From: Shewanella intestini
Lineage (GTDB): Bacteria > Pseudomonadota > Gammaproteobacteria > Enterobacterales > Shewanellaceae
Assembly: GCF_018221465.1 (NCBI RefSeq)
Contig: NZ_JAAIKR010000010.1
Span: 62,001 to 126,000 of the forward strand
Direction: 5' to 3'
Length of the DNA: 64,000 nucleotides
Part shown: positions 51,706 to 61,341 of the stretch, piece by piece
Layout: every line of letters begins with the position of its first letter
Numbering within the stretch: the first letter of the stretch is position 1
Program-made: the position numbers and the translations under genes
Notes under the pieces: generated by a model
Seen by the model: the letters and a program-made list of their open reading frames with translations, nothing else
Told to the model about the DNA's origin: nothing
The model's database searches: none

Positions 51706-54700
51706 ATGAATGCCACCAGTTCAAATCAACAAAACAACATTGTTGAAGAAATTAAAAATAAAGTATTAGAAATTGATGCGTTGCGTCATGGTAATAAACA
51801 CCCCGAAAATATTGATCTCCCATTAGATTACGTTGAAGCGCTCGACGAAATCACCAGTATTGATCGACAAGAAATTGAAGAAATCGCTCGCAATGTTATC
51901 GCTAAACACAAAAACATTGTCAGACCGACGGTAAAGAAAAAACAAAAATCCAAAGAGCGCGGTATCAATGAATGGCTAATTAATATTTCAGCCGTATTAG
52001 TCATCAGTGTTTTTATCAAAGTCGTCTTTTTATCTGATGAACAAGCAAGCGATCAAAAACAGCCGTCTTTATTCACTCGTATCGCTAAAGTTGACTACTC
52101 AGGTATGCTTGATACTGCAACTGGCCACTTAAATGGAGCGGTAAGTTACATATCAGAATTAATAGCGACGTCGACGCCCTCAAATCAAGCGACTGCAGTC
52201 ATTTCATCTACTGCAGCAAATATCTCAAACACGCCACCAGCAACTAACACCAACAATCATGAACCAACACTTGCCCACAATCTTGAGATTGCACAGCCAA
52301 ACAATGCCAATGAACTTATGACCTCCTCACAAACAGGCAGTCGACTAGATTCTGATGTCGCCAAAATCAATCCAGACACATTCGCGTTAAATTCAACCGT
52401 AAACCAAGTTAAAGCCAGTGATATGGCAAGTAACAACGCTCGTGATGTGGTTAAATTTGATGACCAGACACAAGAATTACCGATGGCTAATATAGCAACG
52501 ACTCTAGTAGAAAATTCAGTCGAATCAGTCACTATTGCAGCAAATCCGGCTGATACACCAGCAATAATCGTGACCGACAATCAGTTACAACAAGCAACGA
52601 CCAACAGCATTATTGCTAAAAATATTGAGCCTGAAGCAATAAGCAAAATTGAAAACAATGTGGAAAATTTATCAAATATTCATCGCGACGATTTGGCTGT
52701 TAATGCAGATAACTCAAACAATGTCGACACTTCAGTTAATACTGACAAAACCAAAGTCACAGCAAATAATAGTGCGCAAATAGCCGCTGAAAATACAGTT
52801 GAAAATACAACTGATGCCTCTTTAGAGGTTCTCACTGACAAGGCAAACGAATTAACCACCGAAACCGACATATCGGCAACAGAATCGACACTGCAACTGG
52901 CCGCTGATTCTTCAGAAGCGCATATTGCTGTGGACGCGAATACAGATGTTAATACCATTAACAATATGGATAACAGGGTGTTTTTAGCAAAAAATACACC
53001 TCAAACCGCTGAGGATGATCAAATTGCCAATAAGCAGCAAGTAAACGATCAAAAACGCATTGATAATACGCTAACCTCCGAGCCCAGCCTATTTGATCAA
53101 TTAGTGGCTTCATTCAATCAATGGATCAATACAGCCCCCGACAACACAACAAAAGTGGTAACAACAGCGCTTAACGAACAAACAAAAACAGCTATTAAAC
53201 TAATCGAGACGGCCGATAACCTTGCTGACAACACTTCAGGCCTCAATGAAGTACAACCTGCAGCAACGCTCGATTTAGCCGATTCTCAAGCACCCATTAC
53301 GACCGAAACAACTGAGCTAACGGCACTAACAGAGCTAACAGATCAAAACAACGAGGCTCCATTGCTAGCCAATAAGCTTGCTGACAACACTTCAAGCCTT
53401 AATGAAATACAACCTGCAGCAACGCTCGATTTAGCCGATTCTCAAGCCCCCATTACGACTGAAACAACTGAGCTAACGGCACTAACAGAGCTAACAGATC
53501 AAAACAACGAGGCTCCATTGCTAGCCGACAACCTTGCTGACAACACTTCAAGCCTTAATGAAGTACAACCTGCAGCAACGCTCGATTTAGCCGATTATCA
53601 AGCCCCCATTACGACTGAAACAACTGAGCTAACTGAGCCAACTGAGCTAACGGCTCAAAGCAACGAGGCTCCATTGCTAGCCAATAAGCTTGCTGTAACA
53701 AATAGCAGTCAGAACAACCAAGATGCGCCTGCAACCGAGCAAATCGCAAGCACTAAGAGCACTGCGACAGTAATGAGTAAGCTTGATACCCCTTCAACTG
53801 ACACTCTCAATACATCACAAAGTGAAAACCAAAGCATTCAAGCAAATGCCGCACAGCCAACAACCGAAGCTGCAATCTTGCAACCCCAGCTAATCGCTAC
53901 AACTAATATTGCTGCTACTGACTCTATTGATACCGCCACAGCTGACACAAATATCATCACCGCAGTAAATGACACTGCTGAAACTATTAAGCCGTCAAAC
54001 GTTGAAGTAACTGCTATAACCACTAACGATGACACTCTAGCTAACTCGTCTATAACACCTTTAAACACCAATGAGTCAATCGTTGCTGGCAATAATGCAA
54101 TTGAATTAGAAAGCAAACCAGTACAAGATACCGCAATTGAAACAACAGCAAATACTGTATTAACAGCTGTACAAGCTAATGCCTTAAGCACTAAAAATGA
54201 AGCCGTTAGCACGCAAGTTACAACCGTATCAACTGCAACACTTGAGGCTGAACAACTTATTGTTAATACCTCCAGTGTGGCTAATACAAGTGCGCCGACA
54301 AAAGCAATCAATGAGTCAGCCGTTCTTACCGCTGACTCAACCGCGCCAAATGACAACTTAATGACTCAAACTGAAGAGGTCAGCGTCCAAGCATCATCAC
54401 TTAAGAATGATAAAATAGCCCAGTCAAACTCAGCGCCTATCACTTACGCTCCAATATCGACCGCTCCCCCCACATTTGACCAAGCTCAATCAACAGATTC
54501 ATTCGCTTTAGCTCAAGCAAAAAAAGACAATGCAATCGCATTACAAGAGAACCAAACAGATGCCGAGTTAGACGAGTTACTTAATATTGAAACCGCTGCC
54601 ATTGGCTCCGTTGTGCCACAAGACGTTGAACAAAATGCGTTACCCAATGCACAACGCAGCGATCAAGAAGCGAAGACATTAGAAACTGAACCCTTCGTCT

Positions 54701-55188
54701 TTGAACCATTAACAAATCAACCAATGACAACGACCGTCATGGCACAAAAACGTGCAAAGCCCACTATCGACGCGACCAACACAAATAACCAAGTGGATAT
54801 GACTGAACAACTCAGCACCATTGTCGAGATGGCCGAGCTTGCTAAAATGTCAGTCTCTGAATTTTATCTGTTTAAAAATCGCTTACCAAAACCAGAGGAC
54901 AATATCGTATTGCCGGTGAACTACTTTAAAGCTCACCCTATGGTTAACAGTATTTATTTATCTGATAACAGTCATTTAGTGGTTGAGTTAACTGATGATT
55001 TTGGACAACAGACACAAATAGCATTTGTGCCCAATATTTCAGCACAAAGCAACTTAATTGATTGGGATTGTGACACCAATATTCATCCCAACTTAATTGC
55101 TAACCCTACTCAATCGGGCTGTACGATGAATACAACAACCGCGGCAAATACAGAAGCGGTATTATCAAGCTCTACGGCATTAAAGTAA
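51706..55188 (+). CDS. Giant repetitive membrane-anchored protein
   Basis: A 1160-residue protein of unknown family. Residues 1-85 are cytoplasmic and charged, with LDYVEALDEITSIDRQEIEEI. One TM helix lies near 92-108 (NISAVLVISVFIKVVFL). About 900 residues follow of Thr/Ala/Asn-rich low complexity. Within it, three 52-residue repeats (about residues 506-661) carry NTSSLNEVQPAATLDLADSQ. A conserved-looking C-terminal domain (about 1035-1150) includes QLSTIVEMAELAKMSVSEFY and a Cys pair. The layout suggests a stalk reaching from the inner membrane across the periplasm. The repeats are nearly identical in DNA, implying recent expansion. Single gene. Confidence 0.82.
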   Translation: MNATSSNQQNNIVEEIKNKVLEIDALRHGNKHPENIDLPLDYVEALDEITSIDRQEIEEIARNVIAKHKNIVRPTVKKKQKSKERGINEWLINISAVLVISVFIKVVFLSDEQASDQKQPSLFTRIAKVDYSGMLDTATGHLNGAVSYISELIATSTPSNQATAVISSTAANISNTPPATNTNNHEPTLAHNLEIAQPNNANELMTSSQTGSRLDSDVAKINPDTFALNSTVNQVKASDMASNNARDVVKFDDQTQELPMANIATTLVENSVESVTIAANPADTPAIIVTDNQLQQATTNSIIAKNIEPEAISKIENNVENLSNIHRDDLAVNADNSNNVDTSVNTDKTKVTANNSAQIAAENTVENTTDASLEVLTDKANELTTETDISATESTLQLAADSSEAHIAVDANTDVNTINNMDNRVFLAKNTPQTAEDDQIANKQQVNDQKRIDNTLTSEPSLFDQLVASFNQWINTAPDNTTKVVTTALNEQTKTAIKLIETADNLADNTSGLNEVQPAATLDLADSQAPITTETTELTALTELTDQNNEAPLLANKLADNTSSLNEIQPAATLDLADSQAPITTETTELTALTELTDQNNEAPLLADNLADNTSSLNEVQPAATLDLADYQAPITTETTELTEPTELTAQSNEAPLLANKLAVTNSSQNNQDAPATEQIASTKSTATVMSKLDTPSTDTLNTSQSENQSIQANAAQPTTEAAILQPQLIATTNIAATDSIDTATADTNIITAVNDTAETIKPSNVEVTAITTNDDTLANSSITPLNTNESIVAGNNAIELESKPVQDTAIETTANTVLTAVQANALSTKNEAVSTQVTTVSTATLEAEQLIVNTSSVANTSAPTKAINESAVLTADSTAPNDNLMTQTEEVSVQASSLKNDKIAQSNSAPITYAPISTAPPTFDQAQSTDSFALAQAKKDNAIALQENQTDAELDELLNIETAAIGSVVPQDVEQNALPNAQRSDQEAKTLETEPFVFEPLTNQPMTTTVMAQKRAKPTIDATNTNNQVDMTEQLSTIVEMAELAKMSVSEFYLFKNRLPKPEDNIVLPVNYFKAHPMVNSIYLSDNSHLVVELTDDFGQQTQIAFVPNISAQSNLIDWDCDTNIHPNLIANPTQSGCTMNTTTAANTEAVLSSSTALK
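53221..53688 (+). repeat. Three tandem 156-base in-frame repeats
   Basis: Units at 53221-53376, 53377-53532 and 53533-53688 each encode 52 residues. Most positions are identical, with divergence mainly in the third unit (GAT TAT for GAT TCT, ACTGAGCCA). The exact multiple of three keeps the frame, so copy number could vary without breaking the gene. Confidence 0.9.
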
Positions 55189-55260
55189 TCAATCGGTTAA
55201 CTAGCGACGTCAATGGCGCAAGTTAATCTGTATGACATTGTTAGATAAGGGCGTCATTAA

Positions 55261-55304
55261 CAGCCAATAAAAAACGGAGCAAATGCTCCGTTTTTTATTG
55301 GCTG
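55261..55304. terminator. Perfect 21-bp palindromic hairpin terminator
   Basis: CAGCCAATAAAAAACGGAGC A and its exact complement flank an AA loop. The inner GC stem plus T-run would end transcription from both convergent genes (the repetitive-protein gene and the gene at 55325). The 21-bp perfect arms are longer than a usual terminator. Confidence 0.8.
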
Positions 55305-55324
55305 ATTTCAGGTATTGACCTTTA

Positions 55325-55657
55325 TCAATGGTTTTCCATCGTTTCGCATTGATATCCTTGGCGCATTGAATCAAATCTACAGCGTAAACCACACTGCCAA
55401 GGCACTTCACCAAACTTATAAGACAAGGTTTGCGAAAACGCTTTACAGCTTTGGTAATCATTAAAACCGGTTTTCATTTCATAGGCGGCAGACTCGTAAC
55501 CATTTTTATACACAAATGCAGTCCAGTTTTCAGGCGATTTTTTTTCATGAGAATGGTTAATTGTCACCACAGCTACAATCACAGCAATTAATAACCCAAC
55601 AGCTAAAACAATTGAGCCCCACTGGCTTAAGCGAGACGTTTGATGACTTTTTGACAT
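55325..55657 (-). CDS. Small single-TM protein with disulphide-type cysteines
   Basis: A 110-residue protein: short cytoplasmic N terminus, one TM (about residues 15-33, IVLAVGLLIAVIVAVVTI) and a periplasmic domain with four cysteines (CKAF, WQCGLRC, YQCET). No family recognised. It faces the repetitive-protein gene. The related shorter frame at 55210-55461 is a shadow. Confidence 0.65.
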   Translation of the reverse strand: MSKSHQTSRLSQWGSIVLAVGLLIAVIVAVVTINHSHEKKSPENWTAFVYKNGYESAAYEMKTGFNDYQSCKAFSQTLSYKFGEVPWQCGLRCRFDSMRQGYQCETMENH

Positions 55658-56139
55658 GTCAGCTTTTTACCCTATCTATATTAACTGCATATAGCCTAGC
55701 GCTTTTCATTACACAAACCTAATTGAAGTATCAAGAACGTGATTTAGCGAATCATCATGCACGACTTAATTACACGATTTAGACCATCCCCCACACATTT
55801 GTTCTCGCACATTACTGGGTTATATTTATGTGATTTACCCTACAAAAAAAGACTTCAATCCACAAAATTAATACTCACTTAATACCCAATGACAAAAATA
55901 GCTAGCGAAGGTTAAAGCACACATCATTTCAATGATTTGCAAAATGGTTTTATCACTAACGTTTGCCAAAATATTGTCATGAGGCTCTAACACTACCAAT
56001 AATGCGCTTATAAACTACCCATATGTTTCGGTTTAAAGTAATGGAATATTGTAATACGAGATGGGTTTTATTGGTTCAGCATTTGTATTTGGCCAAGCGA
56101 CATTGCTTGGTAGCCACAAACTAATGAAACTGGAGTACT
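55658..56139. other. Gene-free region upstream of the cytochrome
   Basis: About 480 bases, AT-rich, no ORF. TGGAGTACT before 56140 is the cytochrome ribosome-binding site. No clear FNR or CRP site was found by eye. Confidence 0.4.
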
Positions 56140-56367
56140 ATGAAATATTTAGCATTTATTGCTGCACTTACTTTTACGGGTTCTGTATACGCTGTTGATT
56201 GTGTTGAGTGCCATGAAAAAGTGAATGTTGAAGAACATACTGAAATGGACGCAACAATGGCAACGTGTAATGACTGTCATGACATGGACAGCGCACATGA
56301 AATAGATAAAGAAGTTCATACTCCTGAGCTAACTATCAAAGAATGTGCTGATTGCCACGAGCAATAA
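56140..56367 (+). CDS. Tri-heme mini-cytochrome c
   Basis: A 75-residue precursor with a signal peptide (residues 1-18, ending VYA). The mature 57 residues carry three CxxCH heme-c motifs (CVECH at 21-25, CNDCH at 43-47, CADCH at 69-73) and several distal His candidates. One heme per 19 residues is very dense. It is periplasmic and probably a small electron shuttle. It does not match the four-heme CctA (STC) as I remember it, which is longer with four motifs. Acidic (Glu/Asp-rich). Own promoter region and terminator. Confidence 0.9.
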   Translation: MKYLAFIAALTFTGSVYAVDCVECHEKVNVEEHTEMDATMATCNDCHDMDSAHEIDKEVHTPELTIKECADCHEQ

Positions 56368-56383
56368 ACAAGTATTCGATATA

Positions 56384-56414
56384 AAAACGGTGAGCATTAG
56401 CTCACCGTTTTTTT
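56384..56414. terminator. Terminator after the mini-cytochrome
   Basis: AAAACGGTGAGC pairs with GCTCACCGTTTT around ATTA, followed by more T. It may also stop the convergent GH13 transcript. Confidence 0.85.
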
Positions 56415-56461
56415 TACTGTAAAAACCATATGACCTGTTAGCACAATCGCAATAATTAAGT

Positions 56462-58207
56462 TTATAGACGCTCATAAATAACATAACTTAACCGCGGCAA
56501 GATCAGGTAAAAGGTATCATCAACTTGCTTAGCGGATTGTGCAGCAAGAATGGGCACGAAACGTTTGCCCTGCAAAGAAAATGACAACTGTTTTTGTACT
56601 GTGCCGCTATTAAATACAATCAGCCATTCTTTACCGATAGACTCATCGACCCTAGCAAAAGCAAATACCGGGTTGTTATGCTCATAAAACCTATCTTGGT
56701 ATTCACCTCGGCGTAATACTTGATGGTTCTTTCTAAATTGGCTCAGACGCGCAATTGCGTTGTAAATCGGATGTTGTTGATCAAAATTATCATCAGCAGT
56801 CGATGCTGTTGTACCCAATAAAACATTGTCGTTATAACTCACCACTTTCGACTTAAACATATCCTCGCGAGCATAAATATCATTACCATCACCAGTAAAA
56901 CCTTGCTCATCACCATAGTAGATAACCGGAATTCCCCGAGACAACATCATATAAGCATGCGACAAAATACTCCGCTGTAGTTTATCGGCATCACTTTGAG
57001 TCGCATCATGTTGATTAATAAAATATCCGCTTCGCCCCATGTCATGGTTACCCAAAAACGTCATCAGTAAATCTGCGCTGCTGTCATCATCATCATAAAG
57101 TGAGTCTTGCTCAAATAACTCTTTAGCTAACATAGGGCTTTTTCCTCGATAAAAGATATCCGCAGCCACTTGCTGGAACGCAAAGTCTAATACTGACGGC
57201 AGCTTACCTTCTGTCGTGTAACGGCTTAACGCTTTAGGAGACGTGTCATAGACTTCACCAAAAACATGAAATTTAGGAATACCAACTGCATGAGCATGGT
57301 CAATAATCGCGGGGCTAAAAGCCTGCCAAAATGCCATATCAACATGACGCACGGTATCAATTCTAAACCCATCTGGCTTGAATTCAGTAATGAGGTTTTG
57401 ATAGATTTCTATCATCCCTGCAATCACTTGTGGATGACTGGTATTTAAATCATCTAAACCGCTAAAATCACCGTTTAAAGAGCTTTCTCCCTTAAAGGTG
57501 CTATCACCTTGATTATGGTAAAACTTAGGGTTGTTTAACCAAGCTGGCTTTTTAACTTGCTTTTCCCTTGGTAATACAAACGGCGTATAGCGATCACCAC
57601 TGGCTAATTGGGCAATCGATTTATACTGACACTCTTGCAGGCCAACCTGGTAAGTACCGTCTATCTGGTGACATTGTTCAAACTTAATCACATCTGCAGT
57701 GTGATTAGTGATGATGTCAAAAAAGACTTTAATACCTTTATTATGAGCTGCATTAATCAATTGTTTTAAATCATCATTAGAGCCAAAGTGCGGATCAATT
57801 TCAGTAAAATCAACAATCCAATATCCATGATGCGCGATACCATCATGTTGAATCGCTTTATTGCGTAAAATGGGGGTCATCCAGATGGCCGTCACCCCTA
57901 ACGATTGAAGGTATTCAAGTTTATCCTCAATCCCTTTAATGTCGCCGCCATGGAAGCCGCGCTCAGAATATGGGTCAAAACCACCGTGAGATTCACCCGG
58001 GCTCACACTGCCATTATCATTACTTAAATCGCCATTGTTAAACCTATCAGGCATAACAAAATAAAAAATATCGTCACGGACATCCCTGAGTAAGTATTTT
58101 TCATAGATATCAACCATTGGGTCTACTGATTCCGTTTGCGCCCACACCAATCGACAACCGGTTATCAACGTCAAACCAATCAAGATTACAGCCATTAAGT
58201 ACTTCAT
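56462..58207 (-). CDS. GH13 alpha-amylase family lipoprotein
   Basis: A 581-residue glycoside hydrolase. The N-terminal signal ends LITGC, a lipobox with Cys at residue 18, so the mature enzyme is a lipoprotein. The catalytic (beta/alpha)8 signatures are intact: DIITNHT, DGFRIDTVRHVD (nucleophile Asp), FGEVYD (acid/base Glu) and FLGNHDMGR. A small C-terminal beta domain follows. Likely acts on maltodextrin or starch fragments at the cell surface or in the periplasm. No linked maltose transporter or regulator is present. The adjacent aldo/keto reductase lies 24 bases upstream on the same strand, so the two probably form an operon. Confidence 0.92.
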   Translation of the reverse strand: MKYLMAVILIGLTLITGCRLVWAQTESVDPMVDIYEKYLLRDVRDDIFYFVMPDRFNNGDLSNDNGSVSPGESHGGFDPYSERGFHGGDIKGIEDKLEYLQSLGVTAIWMTPILRNKAIQHDGIAHHGYWIVDFTEIDPHFGSNDDLKQLINAAHNKGIKVFFDIITNHTADVIKFEQCHQIDGTYQVGLQECQYKSIAQLASGDRYTPFVLPREKQVKKPAWLNNPKFYHNQGDSTFKGESSLNGDFSGLDDLNTSHPQVIAGMIEIYQNLITEFKPDGFRIDTVRHVDMAFWQAFSPAIIDHAHAVGIPKFHVFGEVYDTSPKALSRYTTEGKLPSVLDFAFQQVAADIFYRGKSPMLAKELFEQDSLYDDDDSSADLLMTFLGNHDMGRSGYFINQHDATQSDADKLQRSILSHAYMMLSRGIPVIYYGDEQGFTGDGNDIYAREDMFKSKVVSYNDNVLLGTTASTADDNFDQQHPIYNAIARLSQFRKNHQVLRRGEYQDRFYEHNNPVFAFARVDESIGKEWLIVFNSGTVQKQLSFSLQGKRFVPILAAQSAKQVDDTFYLILPRLSYVIYERL

Positions 58208-58231
58208 TTACTCTTGCTCCATAGTCAATTG

Positions 58232-59200
58232 TTACGGTAACGCTACGCCCTTGGCGCTGACATATAATCCATACCATTGTCCACGCGTTAACGTGACCTT
58301 AGGCGCTTGGGCACAAGCATTAATGCGTTCGATATTGGTTGTGCCAATAACAGGTTGGATAAGCGCCGGATGCTGCATTAACCAAGCAATCACAATCGCC
58401 TCTGCACTGACCTGATATTGCTTGGCATATTGCGCCACCAATTGCGCGGTTTGCTTAACGCCATAAGGCTGATCACTGATTGGTGCGCCGCTATAAATGC
58501 CTTGGCACAAACTTCCCCAGGACTGAATTTGCACATGGTTATCAGCACAATAATTAACAAGCCCAGCATTGAAGTTAGTGTCTTTGCCTTGCACATTACC
58601 GGCGTACACACCTTCATCTAACCATGCATGTTGTTGCAGACTCACTTCAATTTGATTTAACACTAACGGCTCAGATAAAGCCGCTTGTATTTGTTGCATT
58701 TGGTGCTGGTGCATATTCGACACACCTAAAAATTTAACCTTACCAGCTTGTTTCAACCTTAAATATGCATCTGCAATTTCATCCGCTTGCATTAACGGAT
58801 CGGGACGATGTAGCACTAACACATCAATATAGTCAGTTTGTAGGCGTTTAAGGCTTTGTTCCACACTATAAGTAATCCAGTTTGCTGATAAATCATAACG
58901 CTTAGGACCGAATTCATCTTCAAAACGAATACCGCATTTGGTTTGAATAATCATATTGTCACGATCATTTCGCTGCTTTAACGCTTGGCCAAACACCTGT
59001 TCAGCCTTACCTAAAGTATAAATATCGGCATGATCAAAATAGTTAATGCCATTATCTAACGCGGAATCAATCACTCGGTTAGCTTGGTTAACTTGCTCAG
59101 CAGTATAAGCCACAGCGTTCCAACTACCGCCCAACCCCATGCAGCCAAATACAATTGAGCTAGCATGAGGAAGGTAACGACGAATGGGATAATTTTTCAT
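58232..59200 (-). CDS. Aldo/keto reductase (YdhF-like)
   Basis: A 322-residue NADPH-dependent oxidoreductase with the TIM-barrel AKR pattern. Catalytic tetrad parts are visible: FDHADIY (Asp/Tyr), then TKCGIR (Lys) and LVLHRPDP (His). The C-terminal cofactor-binding loop PVIGTTNIERINA is intact. It resembles E. coli YdhF. ATG 59200 is preferred to TTG 59209. It is divergent from a LysR regulator gene, which may control it, and upstream of the GH13 gene. Confidence 0.9.
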   Translation of the reverse strand: MKNYPIRRYLPHASSIVFGCMGLGGSWNAVAYTAEQVNQANRVIDSALDNGINYFDHADIYTLGKAEQVFGQALKQRNDRDNMIIQTKCGIRFEDEFGPKRYDLSANWITYSVEQSLKRLQTDYIDVLVLHRPDPLMQADEIADAYLRLKQAGKVKFLGVSNMHQHQMQQIQAALSEPLVLNQIEVSLQQHAWLDEGVYAGNVQGKDTNFNAGLVNYCADNHVQIQSWGSLCQGIYSGAPISDQPYGVKQTAQLVAQYAKQYQVSAEAIVIAWLMQHPALIQPVIGTTNIERINACAQAPKVTLTRGQWYGLYVSAKGVALP

Positions 59201-59351
59201 AAGGCGCAACTTGTTATAAATGTGTTACATAGTGTACTCAATAAGCTGTCATGAGAAAGAGCAAAAACCAAAATCATTATTTGTTATAACGATCAATAAA
59301 CCACTACAATTCACGCAATCGACTTGTTGATAAGGATGAGATACAAAAAGG

Positions 59352-60236
59352 ATGTTAAGAGAACACAAAAAGTTTGAACGATTATTCTTATTTGCTGAAG
59401 TGGCCCGCCAACTGAGCTTTACTGAAGCGGCAAACACGTTGGGAATATCACGCGGTTATTTATCTGAACAGATTAAACAGTTAGAGCAAGAGCTGGGCCG
59501 GCCGTTGTTAATACGCTCTACCCGCAGCGTGAAACTCACCGCCCAAGGTCAATTAGTGTTAGCGCGTATGGGAAGCATTAAAAGCTCATTAATTGATCTT
59601 GACCGCCAGATCCGCCATGATCATGCAAGTTTATCAGGGCAAATTCGCATCACTGCCCCCAGTTTATTTACGCAACGTTTTTTGTTACCCATTTGCCGTG
59701 AGTTTAATCAAGCTTACCCTGAGGTAACGCTCAGTATCGATTGCAGCTACAAAACCCATGACCTCACCCAAAATGATTATGACCTTGCCTTGCGAGCAAC
59801 CAATAATCCCCCACAAAATATGGTGGCGAAAAAGCTTTATCAATACCGGCATATTTGCTGCGCTTCACCTCACTACCTTAAACAATTTGGCATCCCGACA
59901 TCAATCGAGCAACTACAGCAACATCAATGTTTAACGGCAATAGAACATGAAACCTGGTGGTTAAACAAACAACCACTTAACATCAAGCCGCAAATATCTA
60001 TCAATGACAACCGCATGTTAAAAACGCTGGCATTGCAACATCATGGAATTATTTTAGTACCCGAATATTTAGTTGATGAAGATATTGCCCAAGGCAAATT
60101 AGTCACCGTATTACCTGATGTCATCACTGAGCGCTTTAACACCTACTTAATACATCCACAGCTTATTGATCAATCAACAAGGCTGACAACGTTTATTCAA
60201 TTTACCAAACAGTGGATAGCACAACATGCCGTGTAA
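59352..60236 (+). CDS. LysR-family transcriptional regulator
   Basis: A 294-residue regulator. The N-terminal winged HTH (FAEVARQLSFTEAANTLGIS, then GYLSEQIKQLEQELGRPLL) and the C-terminal effector-binding domain of the type seen in the AaeR/CrgA subgroup are present. It is transcribed divergently from the aldo/keto reductase across a 150-base gap, the usual arrangement for a LysR regulator and its target. Inducer unknown. Confidence 0.9.
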   Translation: MLREHKKFERLFLFAEVARQLSFTEAANTLGISRGYLSEQIKQLEQELGRPLLIRSTRSVKLTAQGQLVLARMGSIKSSLIDLDRQIRHDHASLSGQIRITAPSLFTQRFLLPICREFNQAYPEVTLSIDCSYKTHDLTQNDYDLALRATNNPPQNMVAKKLYQYRHICCASPHYLKQFGIPTSIEQLQQHQCLTAIEHETWWLNKQPLNIKPQISINDNRMLKTLALQHHGIILVPEYLVDEDIAQGKLVTVLPDVITERFNTYLIHPQLIDQSTRLTTFIQFTKQWIAQHAV

Positions 60237-60458
60237 ACATAAACAATCACCCCAATACAAAGCCATTAGCCGGTGGCGAGACAACACACGGCGATGACCT
60301 TCGTATTTAATAAAATATAACAAGTAATAAAATATTATTTTCAAAATATTTTTGACAATAATTCAATCTCAAAGCGGTGTTTAACTTATCTAAAAACGAC
60401 TATTCTTTAACACATCGAAAGACATCATTGAAAATATTACACATCAAAAGGTATCAAT

Positions 60459-60749
60459 ATGAACAAATTAACTATCGTTGCTAACATCGTTGCTAAAGCT
60501 GATAAAATTGAATTGGTTAAATCAGAACTATTAAAACTGATTGAAGTGACACGTGCTGAAGAAGGCTGCATCAATTATGACCTTCATCAAGACCATGAAA
60601 ATCCAGCTCATTTTATGTTCTTTGAAAATTGGCAATCACGCGACTTATGGCAAGTGCATATGAATAACCAACACCTTGCAGATTACGTTGCGGCAACACA
60701 AGATGCAGTAGAGTCTTTTATTGTCAATGAAATGACCCATATCGCTTAA
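60459..60749 (+). CDS. Antibiotic biosynthesis monooxygenase-like (ABM) protein
   Basis: A 96-residue dimeric alpha+beta-barrel protein of the ABM/YgiN type: LTIVANIVAKADKIELVKSE, TRAEEGCINYDLHQD and FMFFENWQSRDLWQVHM match the family core. YgiN-like members act as quinol monooxygenases or stress proteins; activity here is not proven. Single gene with terminator. Confidence 0.88.
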   Translation: MNKLTIVANIVAKADKIELVKSELLKLIEVTRAEEGCINYDLHQDHENPAHFMFFENWQSRDLWQVHMNNQHLADYVAATQDAVESFIVNEMTHIA

Positions 60750-60805
60750 GCCAAAAAAGCCAATACCCTTGTCTCTCATCAAGGTGTTAAAGCAGTCAAT
60801 ACTCA

Positions 60806-60837
60806 GCCTGATAATTGCATTGTTATCAGGCTTTTTT
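60806..60837 (+). terminator. Terminator of the ABM gene
   Basis: GCCTGATAA pairs with TTATCAGGC around TTGCATTG, followed by six T. Confidence 0.8.
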
Positions 60838-61161
60838 AAAAGCTCTCACTCTGCTAATTGCTATTTAACCTCACACAACAAACCAACATTAACATTACCT
60901 TTTGCCATCAACTCCGTTAAAAATGTGCGATAGATCTCAAGATAAGCAACTTTTGTATAAATAAATACGCATACAAATACATTTGTTAACTGGATCGCAT
61001 TTTTCTTATTTTCGCCCTGATAAATTTCAGCTTCAGCACTCACTAATATTCTGTGTTTATTTGTCAACACTCGTGAGTGAATTTAGGATATAAACTTTAA
61101 TATCAATAGCATAAATCAAAATAAACCGAGTTACCCATATGCACTTTTGAGGATATTATCT

Positions 61162-61341
61162 ATGGCACAATTAATTAACGCGATACCCAATGACGCAGAA
61201 ATCAATGCAATGACTCAGCCTAAAAACCCACAGGCTGCAGAAGAATTACAACATCGAAAATGTGTGAAAAAACGCCTCGATGAGTATTTAGAAGCACAGC
61301 AACTTAAACGTGCGATGGGTGATGATGATTTTTGGGCATAA
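61162..61341 (+). CDS. Small charged protein, possibly PA3496-like
   Basis: A 59-residue protein with ATG 61162 following GAGGAT. The C-terminal half RKCVKKRLDEYLEAQQLKRA resembles the short PA3496-type family (R-x-x-I/L-x-x-YLE...), though I am not sure. No signal or TM segment. It ends at a hairpin. Confidence 0.6.
   Translation: MAQLINAIPNDAEINAMTQPKNPQAAEELQHRKCVKKRLDEYLEAQQLKRAMGDDDFWA

Noticed and set aside
53838-54356. 172-codon minus-strand ORF inside the repetitive-protein gene
   Set aside because: It arises from biased Thr/Ala/Asn codons on the opposite strand, has a Ser/Val/Ala-rich random composition and no ribosome-binding site.
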